Shown here: in pieces, positions 32,343 through 40,219 of the stretch
How the letters are laid out: each line of letters begins with the position of its first letter
Position numbering within the stretch: position 1 is the first letter of the stretch
DNA from: an uncultured Bacteroidales bacterium
GTDB lineage: Bacteria > Bacteroidota > Bacteroidia > Bacteroidales > UBA932
Assembly: GCA_934675095.1 (NCBI GenBank)
Contig: CAKUPC010000006.1
Span: forward strand, 1 to 49,032
Direction of reading: 5' to 3'
Length of the DNA stretch: 49,032 bases
Notes under the pieces: generated by a model
What the model saw: only the letters and a program-made list of their open reading frames with translations
Told to the model about the DNA's origin: nothing
The model's database searches: none
Translations under genes and position numbers: made by a program

Positions 32343-34777
32343 TGCGATATATATTTCATAACTTTATAAACACCCTGCGGCGGTACAAGGCGTCGAGCCT
32401 GCTGAATGTCATCGGGATGGCGGTGGCGTTCGGGGCTTTCTATGTGATTATGACGCAGGTGAGCCGGGACTTCGGGTATAATCAGCGGCTCAAGGATGCG
32501 GACCGCACGTTCGTGATTGCCCTGCCGTCGAACTATTCGCCGGGGAAATACAACACCTGGATATGCCGTCCGCTCGGCGAGGCTCTGGTGAACGGTTCGT
32601 CATCCGTGGAGTGCGGAGGAATGTTCCAGGCATGGCACGGGGAGCCGGAGATTTGCTGGACACGGCACGGCGACACGGTGCGGAAGATGCACCTCACCAC
32701 AATGGAATACTCCGCCGGCGGAATCCGTACAATGAACTTCGAGGCGACGGAAGGCTCGCTTGAGGAGCTGTCAAGGCCTTCGGCCCTCGCCGTGAGCGAG
32801 ACATTTGCGAAGAAGAACGGAGTCACGGTCGGGGACAGGATTTCATGGAGTGATCCGGAGGGCGAGAAAAACGCGATGGAGGTCGTCGCCATATTCCGGG
32901 ATTTTCAGAAAAACTCGGATCTCGGATATGTGGAAGGGGTCTATGACGCCGGAAACAGCCATATGGACAGCACGACCGAATGGTCGTTCCAGTATGTCGT
33001 GAAGCTCCGGGACGCCTCGCAAAGAAGCGAGTTCGAGACGGAGGCGATGCCTGTGATGCGGGAGTTTCTGAGCCGGCTCTATCGGATAGACGATTCGGCC
33101 GGGGATGAAGACAAGGCAGAGTTTGAGGAAATGCTGGACAGGATGAGCGTCAAGTTAGTGTCCCTGAAGGAAATGTATTTCACGAAAGTGCTTGACGGCA
33201 AGCCCGGAGAATCCGGAAACCTCACGACGGACATAACGATGCTCGCCGTGGCCATACTCATAATCCTGATTGCGCTCATCAATTTCATAAACTTTTTCTT
33301 CGCGCTCGTCCCGGCAAGGCTTAGGTCCGTCAACACCTACAAGATTTTCGGAGTTTCACGCAGTTCGCTGGTTCTCAACTTCATAGGTGAATCCGTAGGA
33401 CTTGTGTTCATATCCCTCGCCCTCGCAGTGCTTCTTGTCTATGCGTTTGCGGCGAGCCCGCTTTCCGACATACTCAGTTCAAACGTCGGCATCAGGGACA
33501 ATGCCGCCGTGATGGCCTTGACTGTTGCCGTCGCGCTCGTTGCCGCCGTCGGCGGAAGCGTCTATCCGGCACTCTACATCACCTCGTTCCAGCCGGCGCT
33601 CGTGCTCAAGGGTTCATTCGGGGGCTCGGTTGCCGGACGGAGACTGCGCAATGTGCTGATAGGCTTCCAGTTCGCCATTTCAATCGCGCTGATTGTCTGC
33701 GCGTCCTTCATAAGGCTGCAGCACAGCTACATGATGAACTACGACATGGGCTTCAACAAGTCGAACCTGCTCACGGGCAACATTCCCCTCGGGATCTGCT
33801 GGTACGGCGAACAGAACCGCGCCTTTGAGGACCGGCTCCGCAGCAACCCGCAGATTGAGGACATCACATGGGCGGACGGTCGCATTGTCAACACCTCAAG
33901 AATGGGCTGGGGACGCGACTACAAGGGTGAAACAATCAATTTCCAGTGCTATCCGGTGGCGTATAATTTCCTGAGGTTCATGGGAATCGGCATCGTGGAG
34001 GGGCGTGATTTCTCTGAATCGGACGAGATTTCGGAAGGCAGTTCCATGATTTTCAACGTTCAGGGACAGAAGGAGTTCAACATAGACCTTGAGACTCCGG
34101 GACCGGGGCACGGGGCAAAGACCGAGGTCGTCGGAATCTGCAAGGACTTCAACTTCAAGCCGCTGCAGTACGGACGAGCACCGTTCGCCTTCTATGTCTT
34201 CGGCAAGGACCACAGCTGGAGAAGCGGTCTGAGGCACATCTACATCAGAACCGCCCCGGGAGCCAATCCGGGCGAGGTGATGCGCTTCGTGAACAACACC
34301 GTGGCCGAGATGCGCCCCGACACGGATCCGGAGACCTACGGAGTGGATTTCTTCGACAAGGAACTCGGAGCGCAGTACAAAAGGGAAAGGCAGCTCGCGC
34401 AGATGATAGGGCTGTTCACGCTGATTGCCATCATCATCTCGCTCATGGGAGTCTTCGGTCTCGTGCTTTTCGAGACACAGCACAGAAGCCGTGAGATTGC
34501 GGTGCGCAGAGTCCACGGAGCGAGCGTGGCGGACATCCTCAAGATGCTCAACCTCAAGTTCATAGTCATCGTGCTTATCTCATTCGTTGTGGCCGCGCCG
34601 GTGAGCTGGCTGATTGTGCGCAAGTATTTCGAGGGCTTCGCCTACCACACGGAAATTGTCTGGTGGGTCTTCGCCGCAGCCCTTCTGGCGGTGCTCGCAA
34701 TCACGGTCGCCATCGTGACGCTCCGCAGCTGGAGGGCGGCGACGAGCAATCCCGTCGAGCAGCTGAAGTCTGAGTAA
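32342..34777 (+). CDS. FtsX/MacB-type ABC transporter permease (operon A, second)
   Basis: An 811-residue permease of the same architecture as the first: TM1 LLNVIGMAVAFGAFYVIM, a periplasmic MacB_PCD-like domain, then ILIILIALINFINFFFALVPARLRSVNTYKIFGVSRSSL; a second TM (GFQFAISIALIVCASF), a second periplasmic domain, and the final helices with SREIAVRRVHGASVADILKML. The C-terminus is NPVEQLKSE. The start codon overlaps the stop of the ATPase gene (TAATG), showing translational coupling. Directly after its stop comes copy 2 of the 3'-end element. Confidence 0.88.
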   Translation: MRYIFHNFINTLRRYKASSLLNVIGMAVAFGAFYVIMTQVSRDFGYNQRLKDADRTFVIALPSNYSPGKYNTWICRPLGEALVNGSSSVECGGMFQAWHGEPEICWTRHGDTVRKMHLTTMEYSAGGIRTMNFEATEGSLEELSRPSALAVSETFAKKNGVTVGDRISWSDPEGEKNAMEVVAIFRDFQKNSDLGYVEGVYDAGNSHMDSTTEWSFQYVVKLRDASQRSEFETEAMPVMREFLSRLYRIDDSAGDEDKAEFEEMLDRMSVKLVSLKEMYFTKVLDGKPGESGNLTTDITMLAVAILIILIALINFINFFFALVPARLRSVNTYKIFGVSRSSLVLNFIGESVGLVFISLALAVLLVYAFAASPLSDILSSNVGIRDNAAVMALTVAVALVAAVGGSVYPALYITSFQPALVLKGSFGGSVAGRRLRNVLIGFQFAISIALIVCASFIRLQHSYMMNYDMGFNKSNLLTGNIPLGICWYGEQNRAFEDRLRSNPQIEDITWADGRIVNTSRMGWGRDYKGETINFQCYPVAYNFLRFMGIGIVEGRDFSESDEISEGSSMIFNVQGQKEFNIDLETPGPGHGAKTEVVGICKDFNFKPLQYGRAPFAFYVFGKDHSWRSGLRHIYIRTAPGANPGEVMRFVNNTVAEMRPDTDPETYGVDFFDKELGAQYKRERQLAQMIGLFTLIAIIISLMGVFGLVLFETQHRSREIAVRRVHGASVADILKMLNLKFIVIVLISFVVAAPVSWLIVRKYFEGFAYHTEIVWWVFAAALLAVLAITVAIVTLRSWRAATSNPVEQLKSE

Positions 34778-34903
34778 GTAAAATCCGCATAAAAGGCGGC
34801 CTGCTTCGTTGGACGGCTTGATGAAATCCTCACAACCATCAGGTTGCTGCGGTATTCATCTGCACCGTCCGCCTTGCATCCCATCCTTTTATGCGACTTT
34901 TAC
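34778..34903 (+). repeat. Structured 3'-end element, copy 2 (after ABC permease)
   Basis: It starts 1 nt after the permease stop codon. The outer arms GTAAAATCCGCATAAAAGG (34778-34796) and CCTTTTATGCGACTTTTAC (34885-34903) pair at 17 of 19 positions. The interior has GCGGCCTGCTTCGTTGGACG and the core GATGAAATCCTCACAACC-ATCA-GGTTGCTGCGGTATTCATC, identical to the core in copy 1. Orientation is sense with the upstream gene. Confidence 0.85.
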
Positions 34904-35032
34904 TATCAGCGATTTTCATTAGGCGATTCTCAGAAATCGCCATTTGAGGGGCTTCAGCTGAGTTTGGTATGCTCTTTGATTAAATGTATAACTGTTTAGT
35001 TAAACATATATAATACCATTTGATACGATAAG
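34904..35032. other. Intergenic stretch, possible small RNA
   Basis: With the repeat (34778-34903) and the terminator (35033-35069), this is part of a 345-bp gap between operon A and the methylase gene. It contains GCGATTTTC...CAGAAATCGC (8-bp dyad near 34909-34945) and an AT-rich segment (TTTGGTATGCTC...ATATATAATACC). No ORF was found. The strong terminator after it suggests that something is transcribed here, either read-through from operon A or a small RNA. Confidence 0.35.
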
Positions 35033-35069
35033 CCTCCGCCCCTGTGACTTGGGCGGAGGTTTCTTTTTT
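35033..35069 (+). terminator. Strong Rho-independent terminator
   Basis: CCTCCGCCC / GGGCGGAGG, a perfect 9-bp stem with a 10-nt loop, followed by TTTCTTTTTT. It is directed to the plus strand, about 255 bp after the last gene of operon A. Confidence 0.85.
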
Positions 35070-35100
35070 GCGCCATAATTCCAGAGCGTCTTTCTTTTCA

Positions 35101-35121
35101 CAAATCTCAGAATGGTGCAAA
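35101..35121. repeat. Flanking direct repeat of the restriction-modification unit (right of the methylase 3' end)
   Basis: CAAATCTCAGAATGGTGCAAA lies just after the methylase stop codon. A copy (AAAATCTCAGAATGGTGCAAAA) occurs at 36970-36991 beyond the endonuclease gene, and a weaker one (CAAATCTCAAAATGATGCAGAA) at 36939. The pair brackets the two genes. Confidence 0.7.
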
Positions 35122-35122
35122 T

Positions 35123-36220
35123 TTATGGTTCCAATGCATCAACAACAGACTTTCCAATCACATAGGCCAGTCTGACGGGAACGGCATTACCAAGTTGTCT
35201 CATGCCCTCAGTCCAAGAGCCCGTAATGACGTACTCGTCCGGAAATGTCTGGATTCTCTTTGCTTCGTCAATGGTGAGGTAGCGAGTGGTTCCGTCATCC
35301 AGTTTAACCATATTCTCACCGCCAGGGACACCATGAGCCCCTGCCTTTATCGTCTTTGACGGTTCATCAATAAAACTCCCGGTATGACCCGGATACTCAC
35401 GCGATAGCTTAGATTCGGAATGCTCCAAATCCGTTGTCACATCCCTAATCGTGAGCCAGGGCAACAACTCAGGCTGCAAGAATCCATACTTCTCTAACAG
35501 AGATGTCCTTTGTTCACTGACGATATTTCCGGGGTAGGTGCACTTAATGCGGTGACGCTCCCAATAGTCCCCTGTGACGAACTGGCTCCAGCGAAGTGCA
35601 TCTTCCGAATGAGTAGGTTCAGGGAATGCCCATTTAACCTTAATATCAGAACGAAAACCGACTATGATTACGCGCTCCCGTTTCTGAGGAACGCCGTAAT
35701 CTGCGGCGTTAACAAGCCGATAGGCGACTTTATACCGCAGCCCTTTATAATCTTTTTTCACCTCATTTCTGAGATACTCATAATTTTCTTTCCAAGTCTC
35801 AGCGTTGAGGGGTATATCCGGATATTGGAGTTGGAGGATAATGAAATCAAAATACTCTTTGAACGAATCGCGAAGTAATCCCTTGACATTCTCAAAAATA
35901 AACGCCTTAGGTCTCAGTTTGCGGATAGCATCTACCGCGTAAGGGAACATATCTCGCTTATCGTCGAAGCCAAGAGCCTTTCCGCCCAGAGAAAAGGGCT
36001 GACAGGGAGGCCCGCCCGCTATTACATCGACCCCGCTATATGTCAAAAAATCGAAATCACGAACATCTCCCTCATAGACGGATGCTTCGTCAAAATTCCG
36101 CCTCAGGGTCTTACAAGCATCCTTATTCCACTCCACGAATGCACGATGCCGAATTCCGGAGGATTCAAGCCCCTTCGCCAAACCTCCTGCCCCGGAGAAT
36201 ATTTCAATCCCGTCAAGCAT
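35123..36220 (-). CDS. C5 cytosine DNA methyltransferase of a type II R-M system
   Basis: A 365-residue m5C methylase. The ordered motifs are I (EIFSGAGGLAKGLE), IV (GGPPCQPFS, catalytic Cys73), VI (FIFENVKGLL), VIII (PQKRERVIIVGFR), IX and X (RQLGNAVPVRLAYVIG). The target-recognition region lies between VIII and IX. The start at MLDGIEIFSG lies 4 nt after the endonuclease stop codon, so the two are translationally coupled. By analogy to the neighbouring Eco29kI-like nuclease it probably modifies CCGCGG, but the recognised site cannot be read from sequence. Coding DNA is less GC-rich than the chromosome around it, which suggests transfer. Confidence 0.93.
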   Translation of the reverse strand: MLDGIEIFSGAGGLAKGLESSGIRHRAFVEWNKDACKTLRRNFDEASVYEGDVRDFDFLTYSGVDVIAGGPPCQPFSLGGKALGFDDKRDMFPYAVDAIRKLRPKAFIFENVKGLLRDSFKEYFDFIILQLQYPDIPLNAETWKENYEYLRNEVKKDYKGLRYKVAYRLVNAADYGVPQKRERVIIVGFRSDIKVKWAFPEPTHSEDALRWSQFVTGDYWERHRIKCTYPGNIVSEQRTSLLEKYGFLQPELLPWLTIRDVTTDLEHSESKLSREYPGHTGSFIDEPSKTIKAGAHGVPGGENMVKLDDGTTRYLTIDEAKRIQTFPDEYVITGSWTEGMRQLGNAVPVRLAYVIGKSVVDALEP

Positions 36221-36224
36221 ACCG

Positions 36225-36860
36225 TCACTTCCTCCTCTCTGCAAGTACCATGAAATACTCGGCAATCTTCTTCTCTATTTCTTCTTTTGGCAATCCTGCT
36301 CCGCTCAATCGCTCGACCCAGCCTCTTCCAGGATGAAGGATGTCCCAATCCGAGACAGCCTGTTCGTATCGTCCGGAGCCGGGATCATGATTTCCAAAAC
36401 CATCGACAGTGCTGTTCCAAAGAGGAAAATAGTAACGGATTAGAGCCGCCTCCACAGTGCCAATCATATCAGCTGCCGCATCTTCCAGTATCATAAAACG
36501 ACAATGAAAATCAGACAATATGAGATTACTCGCCTGCCGGATGCTGTTTGTATGGTCACAAAGCCTCCGGTAAAGTTCATTCGTTGAATCTTGCAGCCTT
36601 CCCTGTCTCCAACCGCGAGGTACCGCTTTCCCGACATAAATGGGTTGGGAAAATTCCATTCTGTTTAATTCATACAACGGCTTGTACAATGGAGATTGTC
36701 CTGTATAGTACAACGCATATACTCCGGTGCCAATGAAATTCTCCGGAGGAGGAAGACGATGAACAGGAGTCCCGTTGAAGAACCTTATGGTGTCTTTTAT
36801 GATTTCAGCAAAAGCCTCTGAGTAAAAGACGTGTTTTGACCTATCAAATTTGTTTTCCAT
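36225..36860 (-). CDS. Eco29kI-like GIY-YIG type II restriction endonuclease
   Basis: A 211-residue nuclease. The GIY-YIG core reads GVYALYYTG ... QPIYVGKAVPRGWRQGRL (residues of about 45-95), with the Arg-rich helix after it and the downstream catalytic Glu probably in DMIGTVEAALIRYYFPLWNSTVDGFGNHDPG. These blocks and the length fit Eco29kI, a small GIY-YIG enzyme that cuts CCGCGG. The gene precedes its methylase on the same strand with a 4-nt gap, as in Eco29kI. The start at MENKFDRS was chosen; the ORF extends six codons further to 36878. Cleavage specificity is inferred from the family. Confidence 0.88.
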   Translation of the reverse strand: MENKFDRSKHVFYSEAFAEIIKDTIRFFNGTPVHRLPPPENFIGTGVYALYYTGQSPLYKPLYELNRMEFSQPIYVGKAVPRGWRQGRLQDSTNELYRRLCDHTNSIRQASNLILSDFHCRFMILEDAAADMIGTVEAALIRYYFPLWNSTVDGFGNHDPGSGRYEQAVSDWDILHPGRGWVERLSGAGLPKEEIEKKIAEYFMVLAERRK

Positions 36861-36882
36861 ACAAATAACGAATATCAACCGA

Positions 36883-36890
36883 CAAATTTA
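36883..36890 (-). promoter_or_regulatory. -7 element of the restriction-modification operon
   Basis: TAAATTTG on the minus strand (TAnnTTTG), about 22 nt before the chosen start of the endonuclease gene. No clear -33 box was seen. Confidence 0.4.
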
Positions 36891-36938
36891 AGAAATTATC
36901 CGCATTTTGAAGCTTAGTTACAATTGCTTAATCATTAC

Positions 36939-36991
36939 AAATCTCAAAATGATGCAGAACCGGTCACATAAAATCTCAGAATGGTGCAAAA
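36939..36991. repeat. Direct repeats on the left of the restriction-modification unit (two units)
   Basis: Two units 32 bp apart: CAAATCTCAAAATGATGCAGAA (36939) and AAAATCTCAGAATGGTGCAAAA (36970). The second is nearly the same as the repeat at 35101, which brackets the other end of the R-M unit. It may mark a past insertion by recombination between short repeats. Confidence 0.65.
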
Positions 36992-37035
36992 TCAGCCCGG
37001 AGTGGAAACGGGAGGATATTGGCTGCAAAACACCA

Positions 37036-37088
37036 CGCTATAATCTGCGGAAACTCGCAAAAATTTACACTTTCCGCAGATTATAGCG
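37036..37088. repeat. Palindrome upstream of the ATPase gene
   Basis: CGCTATAATCTGCGGAAA (37036-37053) and its exact complement TTTCCGCAGATTATAGCG (37071-37088) with a 17-nt loop. A near-identical palindrome lies directly after the gene (38555-38603). It overlaps the -35 zone of the gene's promoter (TACCTTTG at 37099), so it could also be an operator. Confidence 0.85.
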
Positions 37089-37098
37089 CATTTTTTCT

Positions 37099-37106
37099 TA
37101 CCTTTG
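37099..37106 (+). promoter_or_regulatory. -7 element of the ATPase gene
   Basis: TACCTTTG matches TAnnTTTG; the start codon follows 24 nt later. The palindrome ends 11 bp upstream. Confidence 0.5.
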
Positions 37107-37129
37107 CCTCGTTATAAATCCATTTTGCC

Positions 37130-38554
37130 ATGATGATCGGACGAATTGAAGAGAAACAGAAGCTACTGAAAGCAAACGCTTCCGAATATTCCCAATTTAT
37201 AACGGTGTATGGGCGCAGACGCGTCGGAAAGACTTTTTTTGTGCGGGAAACTTTCGGCTATAAATTTACATTCCAACACACTGGACTGGCAAAGACAGGG
37301 CTGAAGGGACAGCTTAAGGCATGGCAGTCTTCGCTCAAATATAGCGGGCACAAGGTTGTCTGCCCGAAGACATGGCTTGAGGCGTTCGATCAGCTGAAGG
37401 ATTTCATCATTGAGTCAAATGACACTCGGAAAGTTGTCTTCATTGACGAAATGCCTTGGATGGACACGCCGCGTTCGGGTTTTATTCCAGCATTGGAACA
37501 TTTCTGGAACGGATGGGCTTCGGCGCGAAAGGACATTACGCTGATAGTCTGCGGCTCCGCAACGTCATGGATAATCAACAAGCTCATACGGAACAAGGCC
37601 GGACTTCGCGGGCGGGTGACGACTAAAATACACATCCGGCCGTTCACGCTCGCCGAGTGTGAAAGTTATGCGAAGGAAGCGAAATTGGGCATGACACGCA
37701 GCCAGATTGCAGAATGCTCGATGATTATGGGTGGGATTCCATATTACTGGTCATTCCTCGACCGAGAATGCAGCCTCTCGCAGAATGTTGACGACCTGTT
37801 CTTCTCGGCTGACGGAGAACTTTATAATGAATACAACGAACTGTATTCCTCACTTTTCAAGACCCCGGAGCCTTATATAAAGGTCATATCCGCCCTCGGA
37901 ACAAAGAAAATCGGAATGACCCGGGAAGAGCTGCTGTCATTCGGAATGACGGACAACGGGAAACTTTCCGAAATGCTTGATGACCTCGAACAATGCGGAT
38001 TCATCCGAAAGTACAGTTCTTTCGGGCACAAGACAAACAATTCGGTGTATCAACTGATTGACGCCTACACTTTGTTCTATTTCAGGTTTATCCGTGAGAA
38101 CCGCAATGGAGACGAACGCTTCTGGTCTCACAGTCAGGGTTCACCTCTATACTATAACTGGTGCGGCCTCGCGTTTGAAAGCCTGTGTCTCATGCATATC
38201 AACCAGATTAAGCAGGCTCTCGGAATCACCGGGGTCGCAAGCAATGTGTGCGCATGGCGAGTCGGTCCGTCCGGGCAATCGAAAGGAGCGCAGATTGATT
38301 TGCTTATCGACAGGAACGACAACATAATAGACATCTGCGAAATGAAGTTCACGAAAGAGTCATTCCGCCTGTCATCCGATGTTTATGAGGATATACTGAA
38401 CAAAAAGTCCCGTTTTGTCGAAACAACCAAGACCCGCAAGGCCGTTCATCTAATCCTTGTAAGCGCACAAGGCGTGGAGAGAAACGGCTATTCTGATGAA
38501 TTTCAGAAGATTATAACCTTAGATAACTTGTTCTTGCCATACATTAAGATATAG
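37130..38554 (+). CDS. AAA-type ATPase with C-terminal PD-(D/E)xK-like domain (ATPase_2/DUF234 type)
   Basis: A 474-residue protein. The N-terminal ATPase domain has Walker A YGRRRVGKTFFVRE (27-40) and Walker B KVVFIDEMPWMDTPRSG (about 103-120), followed by SATSWIINKLIRNKAGLRGR. A middle winged-helix-like region (ELLSFGMTDNGKLSEMLDDLEQCGFIRKYSSF) precedes a C-terminal domain with QIDLLIDRNDNIIDICEMKF, a D...ExK pattern of PD-(D/E)xK nucleases, as found in DUF234-containing ATPases. Function is unknown; roles in nucleic-acid metabolism or defence have been suggested for relatives. The gene is bracketed by two near-identical palindromes, making a self-contained 1.57-kb cassette beside a restriction-modification unit. 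Confidence 0.85.
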   Translation: MMIGRIEEKQKLLKANASEYSQFITVYGRRRVGKTFFVRETFGYKFTFQHTGLAKTGLKGQLKAWQSSLKYSGHKVVCPKTWLEAFDQLKDFIIESNDTRKVVFIDEMPWMDTPRSGFIPALEHFWNGWASARKDITLIVCGSATSWIINKLIRNKAGLRGRVTTKIHIRPFTLAECESYAKEAKLGMTRSQIAECSMIMGGIPYYWSFLDRECSLSQNVDDLFFSADGELYNEYNELYSSLFKTPEPYIKVISALGTKKIGMTREELLSFGMTDNGKLSEMLDDLEQCGFIRKYSSFGHKTNNSVYQLIDAYTLFYFRFIRENRNGDERFWSHSQGSPLYYNWCGLAFESLCLMHINQIKQALGITGVASNVCAWRVGPSGQSKGAQIDLLIDRNDNIIDICEMKFTKESFRLSSDVYEDILNKKSRFVETTKTRKAVHLILVSAQGVERNGYSDEFQKIITLDNLFLPYIKI

Positions 38555-38603
38555 CTATAATCTGCGGAAACTCGCAAAATTTGGCACTTTCCGCAGATTA
38601 TAG
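38555..38603. repeat. Palindrome downstream of the ATPase gene
   Basis: CTATAATCTGCGGAAA (38555-38570) pairs perfectly with TTTCCGCAGATTATAG (38588-38603) around CTCGCAAAATTTGGCAC. It is the same unit as at 37036-37088, in the same place relative to a gene edge. The preceding stop codon ends at 38554, so it could also serve as a terminator hairpin. Confidence 0.85.
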
Positions 38604-38743
38604 AGCAACAAGAACTCATGACCGAAAATCAATTTACGATAAACTGGATTTCTTTGACATATATGTACCCAGCTCGCCAAATTTTCCTGAAAAGTTCAGC
38701 ATTAGTACAAATCATTGACAGTCAATACAAAGACAGAAATTTT

Positions 38744-38825
38744 ATCCAAAAGTCAAGGCTATAAATGCCTAAAATCATCCAAAAGTCAAGGCAATAACAG
38801 GCGATTTTTATCCAAAAGTCAAGGC
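38744..38825. repeat. 33-bp-period tandem repeat, three units
   Basis: ATCCAAAAGTCAAGGC recurs exactly at 38744, 38777 and 38810, with 17-nt spacers that are themselves similar. The minus strand reads as an 11-residue repeat (CLDFWIKIACY, CLDFWMILGIY, SLDFWIKF). It belongs to a 327-bp gap between the ATPase cassette and the response regulator. An unrelated-sequence repeat with the same period is at 47666-47750. Confidence 0.85.
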
Positions 38826-38881
38826 AATGAGTTCTCGGATTTTTGGATATTCGGGGAAATGAGAGTAAATTGCGGGCTACT

Positions 38882-40219
38882 ATGGTGAAAAAGGGAAAAA
38901 TATTGGTCGTTGATGACAATCAGGGGATTCGGGAGGCGCTGAAGATACTGCTGGGAGGGAGCTTCGAGCGGGTGGAGACGCTGGCCTCGCCGGTGTCGCT
39001 GGTGAGGACAGTGGAGAGCCTGAGACCGGACGTGATTCTGCTTGACATGAACTTCAAGACGGACATCAATACGGGGAACGAGGGACTTTTCTGGCTGTCG
39101 GAGCTAAAGGCACGGTGGCCGGAGCTGGCCGTGGTGCTGTTCACGGCATACGCGGACATCGCCCTCGCGGTGGAAGGGATGAAGCGCGGGGCGGAGGACT
39201 TTGTCGTGAAGCCATGGGACAACGGGAAACTGATTGAGACGCTTACTGGAATACGTGACAGGAAAAAGGCTGCGCCGAAGGTCAAGGCGGCAGATGAGGG
39301 GCCGAGGATGTTCTGGGGCGAGAGCGCGGCGATGCAGAGGCTGAGCAGCGACGTGGAGAAAATCGCGGCGACGGATGCCACCGTGCTCATTACCGGAGAA
39401 AACGGAACAGGAAAGGACGTGCTTGCACATGAGATTCACACTCTTTCGGGACGCGCAGCCGGGCCGATGGTCTGCGTGGATGCCGGGGCAATCACAGAGA
39501 CGCTTTTCGAGAGCGAGCTGTTCGGGCACGTCAAGGGCGCGTTCACGGACGCGAAGTCCGACCATGCCGGCAAGTTCGAGCAGGCGAACGGCGGCACGCT
39601 CTTTCTTGACGAGATTGCCAACATCCCGCAGCAGTCGCAGGCAAAGCTGCTTCGCGTGCTCCAGAGCCGCAGCGTGACAAGAGTCGGTGACACAAGGAGC
39701 ATTCCGGTTGACATCCGCCTGATCTGCGCGACAAACGCAGACGTGCCCGCCCTCGTGCGTGACGGACTCTTCCGCGAGGACCTCTACTACCGCCTCAACA
39801 CGATAAGCCTCGAACTGCCGCCGCTCAGAAAGCGCCGGGACGCGATTCTGCCGCTGGCTGAGCAGTTCCTTGCGGAATTTGCCGGGAAATATGGACGAGA
39901 GGTGACGGGATTCTCACCCGTCGCAGTCGCGGAGTTGGAGAGCTACGGATGGCCGGGGAACATACGCGAGCTGCGGAACTGCATAGAAAAGGCAGTGATT
40001 CTCGCGGACGAGGAAACCATCGCGAGCCTCGGACTTGAGAGCGCCGGCGCAAATGTGCAGGACACCGAGATATCCGCCGCCGACACGATGGAGAGCGTCG
40101 AGGAAAAGACCATCCGTGCCGCGATGAGCCGGTTTGGCGGAAACATATCCCTCGTCGCCAAGTCTCTGAATATCAGCCGTCCGACACTTTATGCAAAACT
40201 GAAGAAATACGGAATATGA
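38882..40219 (+). CDS. Sigma-54-dependent (NtrC-family) response regulator
   Basis: A 445-residue regulator. Residues 4 to about 125 are a receiver domain with the acidic pocket DDN (11-13), phospho-acceptor Asp55 in ILLDMNF, Thr in LFTAYAD and Lys in VVKPWD. The AAA+ sigma-54 interaction domain has Walker A GENGTGKD, the sigma-54 contact loop GAFTDA (in GHVKGAFTDAKSD; Bacteroidetes often have D for G) and the Walker B GGTLFLDEIANIP. The C-terminal Fis-type helix-turn-helix is NISLVAKSLNISRPTLYAKLKKYGI. It is translationally coupled to the kinase gene (ATGA overlap). Likely targets are the two ABC operons that carry identical palindromic operators. The start at MVKKGKIL is preferred to the longer ORF from 38843. 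Confidence 0.92.
   Translation: MVKKGKILVVDDNQGIREALKILLGGSFERVETLASPVSLVRTVESLRPDVILLDMNFKTDINTGNEGLFWLSELKARWPELAVVLFTAYADIALAVEGMKRGAEDFVVKPWDNGKLIETLTGIRDRKKAAPKVKAADEGPRMFWGESAAMQRLSSDVEKIAATDATVLITGENGTGKDVLAHEIHTLSGRAAGPMVCVDAGAITETLFESELFGHVKGAFTDAKSDHAGKFEQANGGTLFLDEIANIPQQSQAKLLRVLQSRSVTRVGDTRSIPVDIRLICATNADVPALVRDGLFREDLYYRLNTISLELPPLRKRRDAILPLAEQFLAEFAGKYGREVTGFSPVAVAELESYGWPGNIRELRNCIEKAVILADEETIASLGLESAGANVQDTEISAADTMESVEEKTIRAAMSRFGGNISLVAKSLNISRPTLYAKLKKYGI

Noticed and set aside
35123..36860. Avoidance of CCGCGG as support for Eco29kI specificity
   Set aside because: Several CCGCGG sites were seen in the window (for example near 3978, 5360 and 5457). Since methylation protects the host, their presence neither supports nor refutes the specificity.
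38744..38825. CRISPR array
   Set aside because: There are only three units, the spacers (17 nt) resemble each other, the repeat is 16 nt, and no cas genes are present.
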